A program made the translations under genes and the position numbers. The notes under the pieces were generated by a model, which was not told the origin of the DNA, did no database searches, and saw only the letters and a list, made by a program, of their open reading frames with translations. Positions 35,063 to 44,283 of a DNA stretch of 64,000 nucleotides are shown here, piece after piece; the first letter of the stretch is position 1, and the number at the start of each line of letters is the position of its first letter. Where the stretch lies: positions 1,215,601-1,279,600 of the forward strand of contig NZ_KB849717.1 in NCBI RefSeq assembly GCF_000368825.1, read 5' to 3'. The stretch is from Acinetobacter ursingii DSM 16037 = CIP 107286 (GTDB taxonomy: Bacteria > Pseudomonadota > Gammaproteobacteria > Pseudomonadales > Moraxellaceae).

Positions 35063-35689
35063 TCAACTGCTCAATTGCAAGAGCAAATCACCACTTTTTA
35101 ACTCAAGAACAGCTTCTCCATCAGAATTTTCAGTCAAAACACCCAACTCAATCAAATGATAAAAAGCGGCGCGCTGAATTAAAGCATTTAAACCAAAGCG
35201 CACATGTACATAAGGGCGTAACTCCTCTTCCCCTACTTCACTTACATAGGCGCGCATAAAAATTGGATGTTCCTCATCCACGATCACAATATCTTGATTG
35301 GTGGTGGTTAATTGGATAAAAGATTTACAATCAATCTCGATCACATCGACTTGATTGACCAGCAAAGGTTCATCTTCAACTTCAATCTCAATTTGCTCAA
35401 CGGGTGTCTTTAAATAATACTTTGCATCCTCTTTCCAAAGCACTTTAGAAAATAGGTCTAAAAGCGCCTGCCGCTTGATCAATTGACCTTCGTGCCACCA
35501 TTCTCCATTGGCTTTTATGATCAAATCCATTTTACCGCAATGCTTTGGATGCCATTGGTCAAGAGGTGGAATTGACCTTTTGTGACTTTGCTGTGCATCT
35601 TTTAGATATTGTGCGATACTCATTAAGTTTTTATCATCTAACGATGTTGACTGGTTTGTCTCTTGAGACGAATGATGATGATTTACCAT
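35063..35689 (-). CDS. DUF1285 domain protein
   Basis: A 208-residue cytoplasmic protein of the DUF1285 family: IPPLDQWHPKHCGKMDLIIKAN, then GQLIKRQALLDLFSKVL and KYYLKTPVEQIEIEVEDEP. The N-terminal 22 residues are histidine/serine-rich and may be upstream of the true start (an internal ATG gives MSIAQYLKDAQQ, 35623). Crystal structures of the family exist without an assigned function. It lies just before murI. Confidence 0.82.
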   Translation of the reverse strand: MVNHHHSSQETNQSTSLDDKNLMSIAQYLKDAQQSHKRSIPPLDQWHPKHCGKMDLIIKANGEWWHEGQLIKRQALLDLFSKVLWKEDAKYYLKTPVEQIEIEVEDEPLLVNQVDVIEIDCKSFIQLTTTNQDIVIVDEEHPIFMRAYVSEVGEEELRPYVHVRFGLNALIQRAAFYHLIELGVLTENSDGEAVLELKSGDLLLQLSS

Positions 35690-35878
35690 GGTTTATGCCT
35701 TGCTGACGAGAAAATATAACGACTCAGCCAATTGGCTAGATCAGGGTTTGAAACTATACTAGCCGCAAACTATTTAAGACACGATTGTCTGTTTGTGTCT
35801 AGACATTAAAGAACACTCATGGCAGCACCGAAGCGCTGATGTGACGGTTGCCACCCTTAGCAATATGAGGAGTCCTAC

Positions 35879-37591
35879 ATGGAGCACATCGAACGCGAAG
35901 CGATGGAGTTTGACGTAGTGATCGTTGGTGCTGGACCTGCGGGTCTATCGTCTGCGATTAAAATTCGCCAACTTGCGATTGAACATAATTTACCCGATCT
36001 ATCCGTCTGCGTCGTCGAAAAAGGCTCCGAAGTGGGCGCTCATATTTTGTCTGGTGCGGTCCTTGAGCCACGTGCCATCAATGAGCTATTTCCGAACTGG
36101 AAAGAAGAAGGTGCGCCTTTAAATGTCCCTGTGACTGAAGACAAAACCTACTTCCTGCTCTCTGATGAAAAATCGCAGGAAGCACCGCACTGGATGGTGC
36201 CAAAAACCATGCATAACGATGGCAATTATGTCATCTCGCTCGGCAACGTGGTGCGCTGGTTAGGTCAAAAAGCTGAAGAATTAGAAGTGTCTATTTTCCC
36301 GGGCTTTGCTGCTGCTGAAATTTTGTATCATGAAGATGGTACCGTCAAAGGCGTACAAACAGGCGACATGGGCATTGGTAAAGATGGTGAGCCGACGCAT
36401 AATTTTGCGCCAGGTTACGAACTCCATGCCAAATACACTTTGTTTGCAGAAGGCTGTCGTGGTCATCTAGGTAAACGCTTGATCAGCAAATTTAATCTGG
36501 ATAAAGATGTAGATCCGCAGCATTACGGTATCGGGATTAAAGAACTGTGGGAAATTGATCCAGCCAAACATAAAGAAGGTCTGGTCATGCACGGTTCAGG
36601 TTGGCCACTGACTGAAACTGGCTCTTCAGGTGGTTGGTGGTTATATCACGCTGAAAACAACCAAGTGACTTTGGGAATGATCGTGGATTTATCCTATGAA
36701 AATCCGCATATGTTCCCGTTCATGGAAATGCAGCGCTGGAAAACTCATCCTCTGATTAAGCAGTATTTAGAAGGTGGTAAACGCATTTCTTATGGCGCTC
36801 GTGCGGTTGTTAAAGGTGGCTTAAACTCTTTACCTAAACTCACTTTCCCGGGTGGCTGTCTGATTGGTGATGATGCTGGCTTCTTAAACTTTGCCAAAAT
36901 CAAAGGTTCTCACACTGCCATGAAATCAGGCATGTTGTGTGGTGAAGCAGTCTTTGAAGCGATTGCGCGTGGTGTAGAAAAAGGCGGTGATTTAGCCATT
37001 GCCCGTGTGCTTGAAGGTGAAGACTTCTTTGATAAAGAACTCACCGCCTATACGCAAAAGTTTGACAATAGCTGGCTCAAAGAAGAGTTACATCGTAGCC
37101 GTAACTTTGGCCCTGCAATGCATAAGTTTGGTTTGTGGATTGGTGGTGCGTTTAACTTTCTGGATCAAAATATCTTTAAAGTGCCGTTTACCTTGCATGA
37201 CTTACAACCAGACTACAGCGTATTAAAGACTCAGGATAAAGCCACCTTTAAACCGACTTATCCAAAACCAGATGGCAAGTTGACTTTTGACCGTTTATCT
37301 TCAGTGTTTGTCTCCAACACGGTACATGAAGAAAACCAACCGTCACATTTGAAATTGACTGATCCAAGTATTCCAGTCAATGTCAATTTACCGAAATGGG
37401 ATGAACCTGCACAGCGTTACTGTCCAGCAGGGGTTTATGAAATTGTGGATGAAGGTGAAGGCAATAAGCGCTTCCAGATCAATGCCGCCAACTGTGTCCA
37501 CTGTAAAACCTGTGATATTAAAGATCCATCACAGAACATTACTTGGGTGACACCTGAAGGTGGCGGTGGTCCGAACTATCCGAATATGTAA
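35879..37591 (+). CDS. Electron transfer flavoprotein-ubiquinone oxidoreductase
   Basis: A 570-residue inner-membrane-associated enzyme that passes electrons from ETF (fed by acyl-CoA dehydrogenases) to ubiquinone. The FAD site is VVIVGAGPAGLSSAI at about residues 15-29. A ubiquinone/second FAD segment, GDDAGFLNFAKIKG, lies near 328-341. The [4Fe-4S] ligands are C515, C539, C542 and C545. The length matches bacterial and mitochondrial ETF-QO. A terminator follows. It fits with the acyl-CoA synthetase elsewhere in the window as part of fatty-acid oxidation. Confidence 0.96.
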   Translation: MEHIEREAMEFDVVIVGAGPAGLSSAIKIRQLAIEHNLPDLSVCVVEKGSEVGAHILSGAVLEPRAINELFPNWKEEGAPLNVPVTEDKTYFLLSDEKSQEAPHWMVPKTMHNDGNYVISLGNVVRWLGQKAEELEVSIFPGFAAAEILYHEDGTVKGVQTGDMGIGKDGEPTHNFAPGYELHAKYTLFAEGCRGHLGKRLISKFNLDKDVDPQHYGIGIKELWEIDPAKHKEGLVMHGSGWPLTETGSSGGWWLYHAENNQVTLGMIVDLSYENPHMFPFMEMQRWKTHPLIKQYLEGGKRISYGARAVVKGGLNSLPKLTFPGGCLIGDDAGFLNFAKIKGSHTAMKSGMLCGEAVFEAIARGVEKGGDLAIARVLEGEDFFDKELTAYTQKFDNSWLKEELHRSRNFGPAMHKFGLWIGGAFNFLDQNIFKVPFTLHDLQPDYSVLKTQDKATFKPTYPKPDGKLTFDRLSSVFVSNTVHEENQPSHLKLTDPSIPVNVNLPKWDEPAQRYCPAGVYEIVDEGEGNKRFQINAANCVHCKTCDIKDPSQNITWVTPEGGGGPNYPNM

Positions 37592-37599
37592 ATTCCTTG

Positions 37600-37650
37600 C
37601 GTTATAGCAAAGCAGTGCTTTGCTATATCTCATCTTGCGAAGCTATAACG
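37600..37650 (+). repeat. Mutually exclusive inverted repeats after ETF-QO
   Basis: TATAGCAAAGCA (37603-37614), one G, and TGCTTTGCTATA (37616-37627) form a perfect hairpin. CGTTATAGC (37600-37608) also pairs perfectly with GCTATAACG (37642-37650), and the two folds share bases. There is no T-run. It lies eight bases after the ETF-QO stop and before a true terminator. Confidence 0.65.
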
Positions 37651-37689
37651 GCTTCTCATCCCCAGAACGATAAAACTTAATCTGTTTTC

Positions 37690-37725
37690 AAATGCACCGT
37701 AATTTAAATTGCGGTGCATTTTTAT
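37690..37725 (+). terminator. Terminator of the ETF-QO gene
   Basis: AAATGCACCG (37690-37699) pairs with CGGTGCATTT (37712-37721), extended inward by AATT/AATT, followed by TTTATTT. From here to 37960 the gap is AT-rich, and I see only promoter-like sequence for the next gene. Confidence 0.85.
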
Positions 37726-37974
37726 TTCTTGCCAGTGCGTTATTTCTATTCTGCTCATCTGCTTACATTTCTATCAATCTTTGTTACCTAATTTGAGCGC
37801 AGAAATGCATAGACTAATTTTTAAACATTTTATTTTTTCTGATTCCTTTGTTAATTGCGGGTTTGTCACCTTTTAGCCAATTTACTCAAGTCTTTGTCTA
37901 TGAATCCATATTCAGATCACATCTTGGGCAAGGGATCACTTTTCTTCACATGATTTGAAAAAAGGATGAGAGTC

Positions 37975-39102
37975 ATGCTTGATTTAAAACACACACTGCA
38001 ATCACTTCAAAATATACGTGCTAACCCAGCAGTTTCGATTTTTGTTCCTACCCATCGTACTTTTCCAGATAATCAACAAGACCATATCGCACTAAAAAAT
38101 CAACTCAAACAACTCGAAGAACAATTACTGAAAACTTATGACAAAGTTTTTGTTGCCCAATTTTTAAAGCGTATCCATGAAAAAACGGATGAATTAAATC
38201 CCAATTATTATCTAGATACTTTGGCCATTTTTGCGACCGCTGATCAGGTCGAGGTGATTTGTTTACCGTTTAAAACTCAAGCCAGAATTATGATTGATAC
38301 GCAATTTGTATTGCGCGACTTTATTCGAGAACTGTCTTATGCACTGGATTATTATATTGTGGTCGTGACCCGCGAAATGGGCCGCTTGATACAAGCATCC
38401 AACAATCGCGTTATTCACGAGTTTTCAGAACTGGATCTTGAACTCACTCCGCTTTTGCCACATGGGGCTTTTCCAGTCAAAAATGAAACATTATATAGTC
38501 TGACTGCCGCAGAGCGATCTGCTGCTGCACAGGAAGATCGTTATCTTAAAGAGTTTTTAAATCGAGTGGATAAAAATGTACAGGTGATTCATACACAAAA
38601 ACCTTTGCCAATTGTGCTTGTTGCTGATCGTCGCAATATCAGTTTCTACGAAACCATCTGCGATCATCCCAACCAAATTATTATCAAGGTCGACAATGTC
38701 ACTCAACTGGAGAATAGCGAACCACGCCATATCGTAGACAGTGTTCAAAATGCATTAAAAGATTATCAGAACAAAATTCATCAAAATCATGCCAATCAAC
38801 TGGATCAAGTTTATGGAAGTGAGCGGGTTGTGACTGATTTACAACACATTTATCAGGCTGCTTTACAGGGCAATATCGACACGCTCTATGTACAACAAGG
38901 TTATTCGGTAAATGGTTTTATTGATGAAATCGAGCAGCGTATAGAATTTAGCGCCGCACCAGAAGATGATTCTACGCCTACCGATGTTATTCACCATATC
39001 ATCGATGCGGCTCAGACGCATGGCGGTCATATTGTATTTTTACCCGAAGTGTATTTAAGTGGCAAAACCCCAGTGACTTTACTTAGTCGATATGCAATTT
39101 AA
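37975..39102 (+). CDS. Balon-type ribosome hibernation factor (bacterial aeRF1/Pelota relative)
   Basis: A 375-residue protein I recognise as the family containing Balon of Psychrobacter urativorans (same family Moraxellaceae). Balon binds the ribosomal A site with EF-Tu and can engage translating as well as vacant ribosomes in cold or stationary cells. The start at 37975 (MLDLKHTLQSLQNI) has AAGGA eight bases upstream. The N domain begins with NPAVSIFVPTHRTFPDN, the middle domain contains LYSLTAAERSAAAQEDRYLKEF, and the C-terminal domain ends GGHIVFLPEVYL...VTLLSRYAI, like the aeRF1 C domain. It stands alone with a long upstream gap. Confidence 0.82.
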   Translation: MLDLKHTLQSLQNIRANPAVSIFVPTHRTFPDNQQDHIALKNQLKQLEEQLLKTYDKVFVAQFLKRIHEKTDELNPNYYLDTLAIFATADQVEVICLPFKTQARIMIDTQFVLRDFIRELSYALDYYIVVVTREMGRLIQASNNRVIHEFSELDLELTPLLPHGAFPVKNETLYSLTAAERSAAAQEDRYLKEFLNRVDKNVQVIHTQKPLPIVLVADRRNISFYETICDHPNQIIIKVDNVTQLENSEPRHIVDSVQNALKDYQNKIHQNHANQLDQVYGSERVVTDLQHIYQAALQGNIDTLYVQQGYSVNGFIDEIEQRIEFSAAPEDDSTPTDVIHHIIDAAQTHGGHIVFLPEVYLSGKTPVTLLSRYAI

Positions 39103-39159
39103 ATTTATAAAATCAAGCCTTTGTATAAGGCTTGATCATTTTACTGACGCATTGCAAGC

Positions 39160-39759
39160 TTATGAATCAAGCAAAGACCATGCAATCAACCACATCACTA
39201 CACCAATAATGATATCCAAAACCTTCCAAGCTTTTGGATTTTCGAATACGGGTTCAAGCAATCTTGCACCAAAACCCAAACTAAAAAAGAAAACAAACGA
39301 TGCTGTCACCGCTCCAGCAGCAAAAGCAGTTTTATTGGCATATTGAGAAGAAATAGAACCCAATAGCACAACGGTATCCAGATAAACATGCGGATTCAGC
39401 CACGAAAAACTTAAACATAAAATTAAAGTCTGTGCTAAAGAATTGACTTTCTGCCCTGCCGCATGTAACCCGTCTTTGGTGGTATAAGCGCTATAAAAGC
39501 TGCGTAAACCATAAGCGAATAAAAAAATGGCACCAAACCATTTCATTGCTTGAATCAACCATACTTGTTGGCTGAGTAAACTTGCGAAACCAAAAACACC
39601 CAATGAAATCAGCAATGCATCTGAAACCGCACAGATTAAACACACCCAAAAGACATGTTGTCTGAGCAAACCTTGTTTTAAAACAAAAGCATTTTGTGCG
39701 CCAATGGCTAAGATTAAGGAAAACCCTAGTAATAAACCTGAAAAATAGGTCGACATCAT
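39160..39759 (-). CDS. argO: LysE/ArgO-family amino-acid exporter
   Basis: A 199-residue six-helix exporter of the LysE superfamily, closest to ArgO: GFSLILAIGAQNAFVLKQGLLRQHV near the N terminus, then ICAVSDALLISLGVFG and FSWLNPHVYLDTVVLLGS. It likely exports arginine or lysine analogues across the inner membrane. The start overlaps the tusA-like stop as TAATG, so the two are coupled. A regulator such as ArgP is not adjacent. Confidence 0.87.
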   Translation of the reverse strand: MMSTYFSGLLLGFSLILAIGAQNAFVLKQGLLRQHVFWVCLICAVSDALLISLGVFGFASLLSQQVWLIQAMKWFGAIFLFAYGLRSFYSAYTTKDGLHAAGQKVNSLAQTLILCLSFSWLNPHVYLDTVVLLGSISSQYANKTAFAAGAVTASFVFFFSLGFGARLLEPVFENPKAWKVLDIIIGVVMWLIAWSLLDS

Positions 39760-40016
39760 TATCCTTTTTGCACCAGATAACGATATTCTTTTAAACCTGT
39801 TGCATCCTTCAATTCTTCCTGAGCCAACAATTCATGTCCCAGATGCATACAAAACTTGGGAATATCCCATGAAGTGGATGGGTCAGTCGCCAATACCTCC
39901 ACCACATCCCCTGACTTAGACTTCCGAATGGCTTGATGCAGCATCATCACAGGTTCAGGACAACGCAAACCGCGTGTATTCAATTGAATGGTCGGAGTTA
40001 AATCTGGTGAAAACAT
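39759..40016 (-). CDS. tusA: TusA-family sulfur carrier protein
   Basis: An 85-residue TusA/SirA-type protein: [21 protein letters not shown] places the persulfide cysteine at C19, followed by [28 protein letters not shown]. The start is ATG 40016 (MFSPDLTP); the longer frame adds ten residues. TusA accepts sulfur from IscS for tRNA 2-thiouridine formation. It is coupled by TAATG to the argO-like gene, which is not functionally related, so the pairing is probably incidental. Confidence 0.9.
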   Translation of the reverse strand: MFSPDLTPTIQLNTRGLRCPEPVMMLHQAIRKSKSGDVVEVLATDPSTSWDIPKFCMHLGHELLAQEELKDATGLKEYRYLVQKG

Positions 40017-40206
40017 GCCTATACTTGAGTTCAAAAACAGGGGCATAGTTTACCATAAAGTTAAGTCTCCTAGAAAAAGCAAAAAAAGCTGACTCATCAA
40101 TTTGAATCATTTACGTTTTCCAATCGTTTTAGTAATGCATAAGCCATTTTTCTTCGGTATGATTAAAAATCATTGATTGACACATTAAGAGTCTTTAGGA
40201 AAGATC

Positions 40207-41046
40207 ATGCAAGAGGAATCAGGCCCATCGTGGGGTATGCGTGGCTTAAGAAAATGGTTAGGCACTGCACCAGAAACCCGTGACGAACTGTTAAAACTCG
40301 TTCAGGATTCACAGCGTTTTTTAGAACCCGATACTGTGGCAATGCTAGAAGGCGTTCTAGACCTTCCTGCCACCAAAATTCGTGAAGTCATGACTCCACG
40401 TACTGCCATGATCAGCTTGCAAGAAGACGATGAATTACTGGATATTTTGCACGTTCTGGTTGAATCAGCACATTCTCGTTTTCCTGTCTTCTCATCCGAT
40501 CAACCTGATAATGTAGTGGGAATTCTCCTTGCTAAAGACTTACTGCCTTTTCTGACCGAACAAGGTGCGAAAGTTGATGTACGTGCCTTAATGCGACAAC
40601 CGCTGTTTGTTCCAGAAAGTGCTCGTTCTGATCAAGTTTTGCGTATGCTTAAACACACGCAAACGCATATCGCGATTGTGATTGATGAGTACGGGACGAC
40701 ATCTGGTCTGGTCACGCTTGAAGATATTTTAGAAGAAATTGTCGGTGAAATTGAAGATGAACATGACAATGCCGATGAAGAGGCGCAGTACATTGTGCCA
40801 GATCCGACACAGCAAACAGCAAACACTTGGTTGGTACAGGCACTTACACCGATTGAACACTTTAATACCGTTTTAGATGCAGACTTTTCTGACGATGAAG
40901 TAGAAACTATGGGCGGTTTATTGCTTCAGGAAATTGGTTTAGTCAGTGATTTGCAGGGTCAGACCGTTGAACTTGAAAATTGGGAATTTACCATCGTTGA
41001 AGCAGATGCACGTACCATTCATCTGATTCGAGCTGTTCGTAAATGA
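40207..41046 (+). CDS. corC: CorC-family CBS domain transporter-associated protein
   Basis: A 279-residue cytoplasmic protein with two CBS domains (about 60-115 and 125-180) and a C-terminal CorC_HlyC domain (about 200-278). Motifs are REVMTPRTAMISL, SRFPVFSSDQPDNVVGILLAKDLL, VIDEYGTTSGLVTLEDILEEIVGEIEDEHD. It is the YbeX/CorC type linked to magnesium and cobalt homeostasis and ribosome function. Its stop overlaps the lnt start by 4 bp, the conserved ybeX-lnt pair. Confidence 0.93.
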   Translation: MQEESGPSWGMRGLRKWLGTAPETRDELLKLVQDSQRFLEPDTVAMLEGVLDLPATKIREVMTPRTAMISLQEDDELLDILHVLVESAHSRFPVFSSDQPDNVVGILLAKDLLPFLTEQGAKVDVRALMRQPLFVPESARSDQVLRMLKHTQTHIAIVIDEYGTTSGLVTLEDILEEIVGEIEDEHDNADEEAQYIVPDPTQQTANTWLVQALTPIEHFNTVLDADFSDDEVETMGGLLLQEIGLVSDLQGQTVELENWEFTIVEADARTIHLIRAVRK

Positions 41047-42602
41047 GAACATATTTTAATACATTGTTAGGATCTTCCCAGCAACAAAAACAACTCCCCT
41101 TTATTATTCCCCTGCTGATTTCACTCTGTGCTGGTGCTATTTTTAGTCTGGCACTTGCGCCTTACTATTACTGGTGGCTGGCGATTTTGTCGCCAGCATT
41201 ATTATATGCTTCTCTCAAAAACCGTACAGCTAAACAAGCGTTTGGGATCGGTTGGGCCTATGGTTTTGGCTTATGGTTTGTCGGAGCATTTTGGCTCTAT
41301 ACCTCGATCCATGTCTACGGCGATACCAATGCTGTTTTAAGTGTACTCATGATTGGCTTTATGGCCTTAGTCATGGGACTGTTTAGCGCAGTTCAAACTT
41401 GGCTATATCGTCGGTTTTTCCCCGAAACACCGCTGACGTTTGCACCACTCTGGATCTTCTTTGAATGGGCAAAAACTTGGGTGTTTACAGGTTTCCCATG
41501 GCTTTTTGCAGGTTATGCTTTCACCGAACGTTTTCTGGATGGTTATGCGCCGTTATTCGGAATTTTCGGAGTTTCCTTTGCGGTCATCATACTGGCCTGC
41601 GCATTGGTTGAAATTTTACAACGTCGTATTTTCTGGGTGATTCCATCAGCCTTATTATTATTGGGTGCGTGGGGAGCATCGAAAATTGAATTTGTACAGC
41701 CCAAAAACAGCAAACCCCTATCCGTTTCACTGATTCAAGGTAATATTCCGCAAGATCTAAAATGGCTGACTGAATATCAAGTTAAAACCTTGATGATCTA
41801 TGCCAATTTGACCCGCACAGAATGGGGTCGTGATTTAATCGTTTGGCCTGAATCCTCCATTCCGATGTTTCAAACCGACATTGAACCTTTTCTGGATGCC
41901 ATGCAGCAGCAAGCCAAGAAAACAGGTTCAGCATGGGTGACAGGCATTCCGTATTGGGATATGGATGCTTCTCAACAGGTTGGAACGCCACAGTACTACA
42001 ACAGTATTATGGCCTCGGGCAGTGATTCATCAGGGCTGTATAAAAAACAACGTTTAGTCCCTTTTGGTGAATATATTCCGCTTTCTGGACTACTGAGTTG
42101 GGTGTTACCAGCCTTGCAAAATGATCCTTCGATGAGTGGTTTTAGTCAGGGGGCGAGTGATCAAAAACCATTGATGATTAAAGGCCATCCACTTGCTGCT
42201 GCCATTTGTTATGAAATTGCTTATCCAAATTTAACCCGACGTAATGCGGAAAATAGTGACTTTCTGGTGACGGTTTCCAATGATGCATGGTTTACTGGAA
42301 CCGCAGGCCCCATGCAGCATTTACAAATGGTGCAGATGCGCGCTAAAGAAAATGGACGCTGGTTTATTCGTGCCACCAATACGGGTGTAACAGCGTTTAT
42401 CGATCAGAATGGTCATATTGTTAAACAAGCACCCATTGATAAAGAAGCTGTACTCCGTGGTGAATTGCCTGCGATGCAGGGTGAGACTCTATATACCCGT
42501 TTAAGTGACTGGCCAATCTTGGGCTTTTCATTGTTACTCTTAATCATGGGTTGGTTTTATCGCCCTAAACAAGTCGATGTCAGCTTTAAATCACGACGTT
42601 AA
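41043..42602 (+). CDS. lnt: Apolipoprotein N-acyltransferase
   Basis: A 519-residue inner-membrane enzyme that adds the third acyl chain to lipoproteins. An N-terminal bundle of about six to seven membrane helices precedes a periplasmic nitrilase domain. The catalytic triad is E270 (WPESSIP), K335 (KKQRLVPFGEY) and C389 (AICYEIAYP), close to the E. coli numbering. A last helix lies near 495-512. Co-transcribed with corC through a 4-bp overlap; a terminator follows. Confidence 0.96.
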   Translation: MRTYFNTLLGSSQQQKQLPFIIPLLISLCAGAIFSLALAPYYYWWLAILSPALLYASLKNRTAKQAFGIGWAYGFGLWFVGAFWLYTSIHVYGDTNAVLSVLMIGFMALVMGLFSAVQTWLYRRFFPETPLTFAPLWIFFEWAKTWVFTGFPWLFAGYAFTERFLDGYAPLFGIFGVSFAVIILACALVEILQRRIFWVIPSALLLLGAWGASKIEFVQPKNSKPLSVSLIQGNIPQDLKWLTEYQVKTLMIYANLTRTEWGRDLIVWPESSIPMFQTDIEPFLDAMQQQAKKTGSAWVTGIPYWDMDASQQVGTPQYYNSIMASGSDSSGLYKKQRLVPFGEYIPLSGLLSWVLPALQNDPSMSGFSQGASDQKPLMIKGHPLAAAICYEIAYPNLTRRNAENSDFLVTVSNDAWFTGTAGPMQHLQMVQMRAKENGRWFIRATNTGVTAFIDQNGHIVKQAPIDKEAVLRGELPAMQGETLYTRLSDWPILGFSLLLLIMGWFYRPKQVDVSFKSRR

Positions 42603-42621
42603 CGTCCGATTGACCGCTTCA

Positions 42622-42654
42622 AAAAACCGAGATTTCTGCTGAATCTCGGTTTTT
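42622..42654 (+). terminator. Terminator of corC-lnt
   Basis: A 13-bp stem AAAAACCGAGATT (42622-42634) / AATCTCGGTTTTT (42642-42654), with T-run inside the 3' arm. It lies between lnt and a convergent gene, so it could serve both strands. Confidence 0.92.
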
Positions 42655-42667
42655 AAATGCATCAAAA

Positions 42668-43006
42668 CTATAATAATTTTGTTCCCACTGGCACGTCAAA
42701 ATCAGGCACACAAAGCGCCACATCTCCCTCTGCATTATGAAACCCAGTAACCAGACATTCGGACTGAATCGGGCCGATCTGTTTTTTAGGAAAATTCACC
42801 ACTGCAACCACCAGTTTATTGATTAAATCTTCTGGTTGGTACAGCTTGGTAATTTGTGCACTGGATTTTTTAATCCCCAATTCTTCGCCAAAATCCACAT
42901 GCAAGATATACGCAGGCTTACGTGCTTTTTCAAAAACCTCAGCCTGTATAATTTTACCGACACGCAGTTCTACTTTTAAAAAATCCTGCCATTCGATTAA
43001 ATCCAT
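42668..43006 (-). CDS. CsaA-like tRNA-binding domain protein
   Basis: A 112-residue single-domain protein of the CsaA/YgjH/Trbp111 type: WQDFLKVELRVGKIIQAEVFEKARKPAYILHVDFG, then KKSSAQITKLY and VVAVVNFPKKQIGPIQSECLVTG. This OB-fold binds the outside corner of tRNA and is the domain appended to methionyl-tRNA synthetase. CsaA has been described as a chaperone, but tRNA binding is the better-supported trait of the fold. Length complete; single gene. Confidence 0.9.
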   Translation of the reverse strand: MDLIEWQDFLKVELRVGKIIQAEVFEKARKPAYILHVDFGEELGIKKSSAQITKLYQPEDLINKLVVAVVNFPKKQIGPIQSECLVTGFHNAEGDVALCVPDFDVPVGTKLL

Positions 43007-43096
43007 CGCACTTATTCCTGTTATTTATTTCAATGAGGATTATGCATACTGTTTAAACTGATTGAAAAGAGTAAAAATTAGAAAATAATTACGCCA

Positions 43097-43122
43097 TAAA
43101 AAAACGAGGCATCAGCCTCGTT
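43097..43122 (-). terminator. Terminator of the gene at 43139
   Basis: On the minus strand AACGAGGC / GCCTCGTT (43122-43115 / 43110-43103) with loop TGAT is followed by a T-run, 16 bp after the stop of the small membrane protein. Confidence 0.85.
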
Positions 43123-43138
43123 CGATCATATATCATCT

Positions 43139-43477
43139 TTATAGTGTCGCAGTCAGATAAGATAACATAGCAGCTAGACTCAACATCGGAACATAACGAT
43201 AAATAGAAACGATAGCTTGCTCAACATTTGAAATTTGTTGTTCAAGCACAATTTTTAATACCGTTGCTTTTAACGCTGAATAAAAACTTAAAATCAGAAT
43301 CGCACTAAATATACTCAGCGCAATGAAACCTACCATAATTTGGCTAGTTGCGTCTGACATTTGCCAAAGGGTTAAAATACCTTGACTCAGTGGAAGTAAA
43401 CTCAAAATCAGGAGAACAGATTTGAGCATTGACCAATGAAACTGATGAATTTCATCCGAAAAAAATAATGCTTTCAT
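43139..43477 (-). CDS. Small membrane protein, unknown
   Basis: A 112-residue protein with hydrophobic segments at about 17-37, 47-72 and 95-110. The last is preceded by a helix QQISNVEQAIVSIYRYVP. A good ribosome binding site GGAGG precedes the ATG by a few bases, and a terminator follows, so the gene looks genuine. I recognise no family. It is separated from gspG by 330 bp and is not obviously part of the secretion system. Confidence 0.7.
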   Translation of the reverse strand: MKALFFSDEIHQFHWSMLKSVLLILSLLPLSQGILTLWQMSDATSQIMVGFIALSIFSAILILSFYSALKATVLKIVLEQQISNVEQAIVSIYRYVPMLSLAAMLSYLTATL

Positions 43478-43807
43478 GCTATCCTCCGACAGTAAAATGG
43501 CTGACTTAAAAACTATTATGCAAGGTTTTAATTAAATAAAAAGTCTATTTTTATTCATAATTCATTTATCTTGTAATCAGTAAATATGGGAATAGTTCTT
43601 ATTATAAATCTCATATCTTGATATTTTATCAAATTATATAAAAATCAATATAATAAATTAAAATTACAAATTGAGATGTATTATCATTACAATGTTTTAT
43701 TTTTTAATTCGATTCAGCCCATCCATAATTCCCATCAAGCCAAGTACATTATTTTAAATAGATAGCACTTCATTTAAAAATGCTACCTATAATCTTAAAA
43801 CTAAATT
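43478..43807. other. AT-rich gene-free stretch upstream of the small membrane protein
   Basis: About 330 bp of very AT-rich DNA that holds the promoter of the gene at 43139 on one side and the 3' end of the gsp transcript on the other. Apart from the hairpin at 43758-43790 I see no gene or repeat. Confidence 0.5.
43758..43790 (-). terminator. Hairpin after gspG (weak terminator)
   Basis: On the minus strand ATAGGTAGCA pairs with TGCTATCTAT (43790-43781 / 43767-43758, one G-T pair) across a 13-nt A/T loop, followed by TTTAAAAT. The T-run is weak. Confidence 0.55.
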
Positions 43808-44227
43808 TTAAGGTTTGTAGTAAATATCCGCATCGTTTCCTTCACCGCCAGATTTTCCATCTGCCCCGAAAGAATATAAGTCGTAGGCATGGCCCTCGGT
43901 ACCAGGAATCACAAACTGAATATCATTTTCCCAGCTATCTTTCGGATAGCCCCCTTTGACATAACCGCCGGGCAACCAGTTTTTCGCAGTGGCAGGCTGA
44001 GTCACAAGCGCATCCAAACCACCTTCTTGCATAGATGGATAATGACCATTGTCTAGTTTGTATTGATCTAATGCTCCTGCCACACCTTTTAAGGTGATTT
44101 GTGTGGTATCGACTTTGGCTTTTTCACCACGCCCCATCACATTTGGAACAATCAATGCAGCTAAAACACCTAAAATTACGATCACGACCATCACTTCAAT
44201 AAGTGTGAATCCAGACTGTTTGTTCAT
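43808..44227 (-). CDS. gspG: Type II secretion major pseudopilin GspG
   Basis: A 139-residue major pseudopilin of the type II secretion system. The prepilin peptidase site is SG/FTLIEVMVVIVILGVLAALIVPNVMG with E at +5, so mature GspG begins at phenylalanine. The C-terminal calcium-site region (DAYDLYS-like, here HAYDLYSFGADGKSGGEGNDADI) is present. The start at 44227 gives a six-residue leader. In-frame ATGs at 44260 and 44284 (which overlaps the gspF stop as TAATG) would give leaders up to 25 residues. It follows gspF directly, so the two form an operon. Confidence 0.95.
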   Translation of the reverse strand: MNKQSGFTLIEVMVVIVILGVLAALIVPNVMGRGEKAKVDTTQITLKGVAGALDQYKLDNGHYPSMQEGGLDALVTQPATAKNWLPGGYVKGGYPKDSWENDIQFVIPGTEGHAYDLYSFGADGKSGGEGNDADIYYKP

Positions 44228-44283
44228 AATTTTATTACCCTGCATTTTCTGCTTATTCATTTTCATCTCTAACATACAACTCA

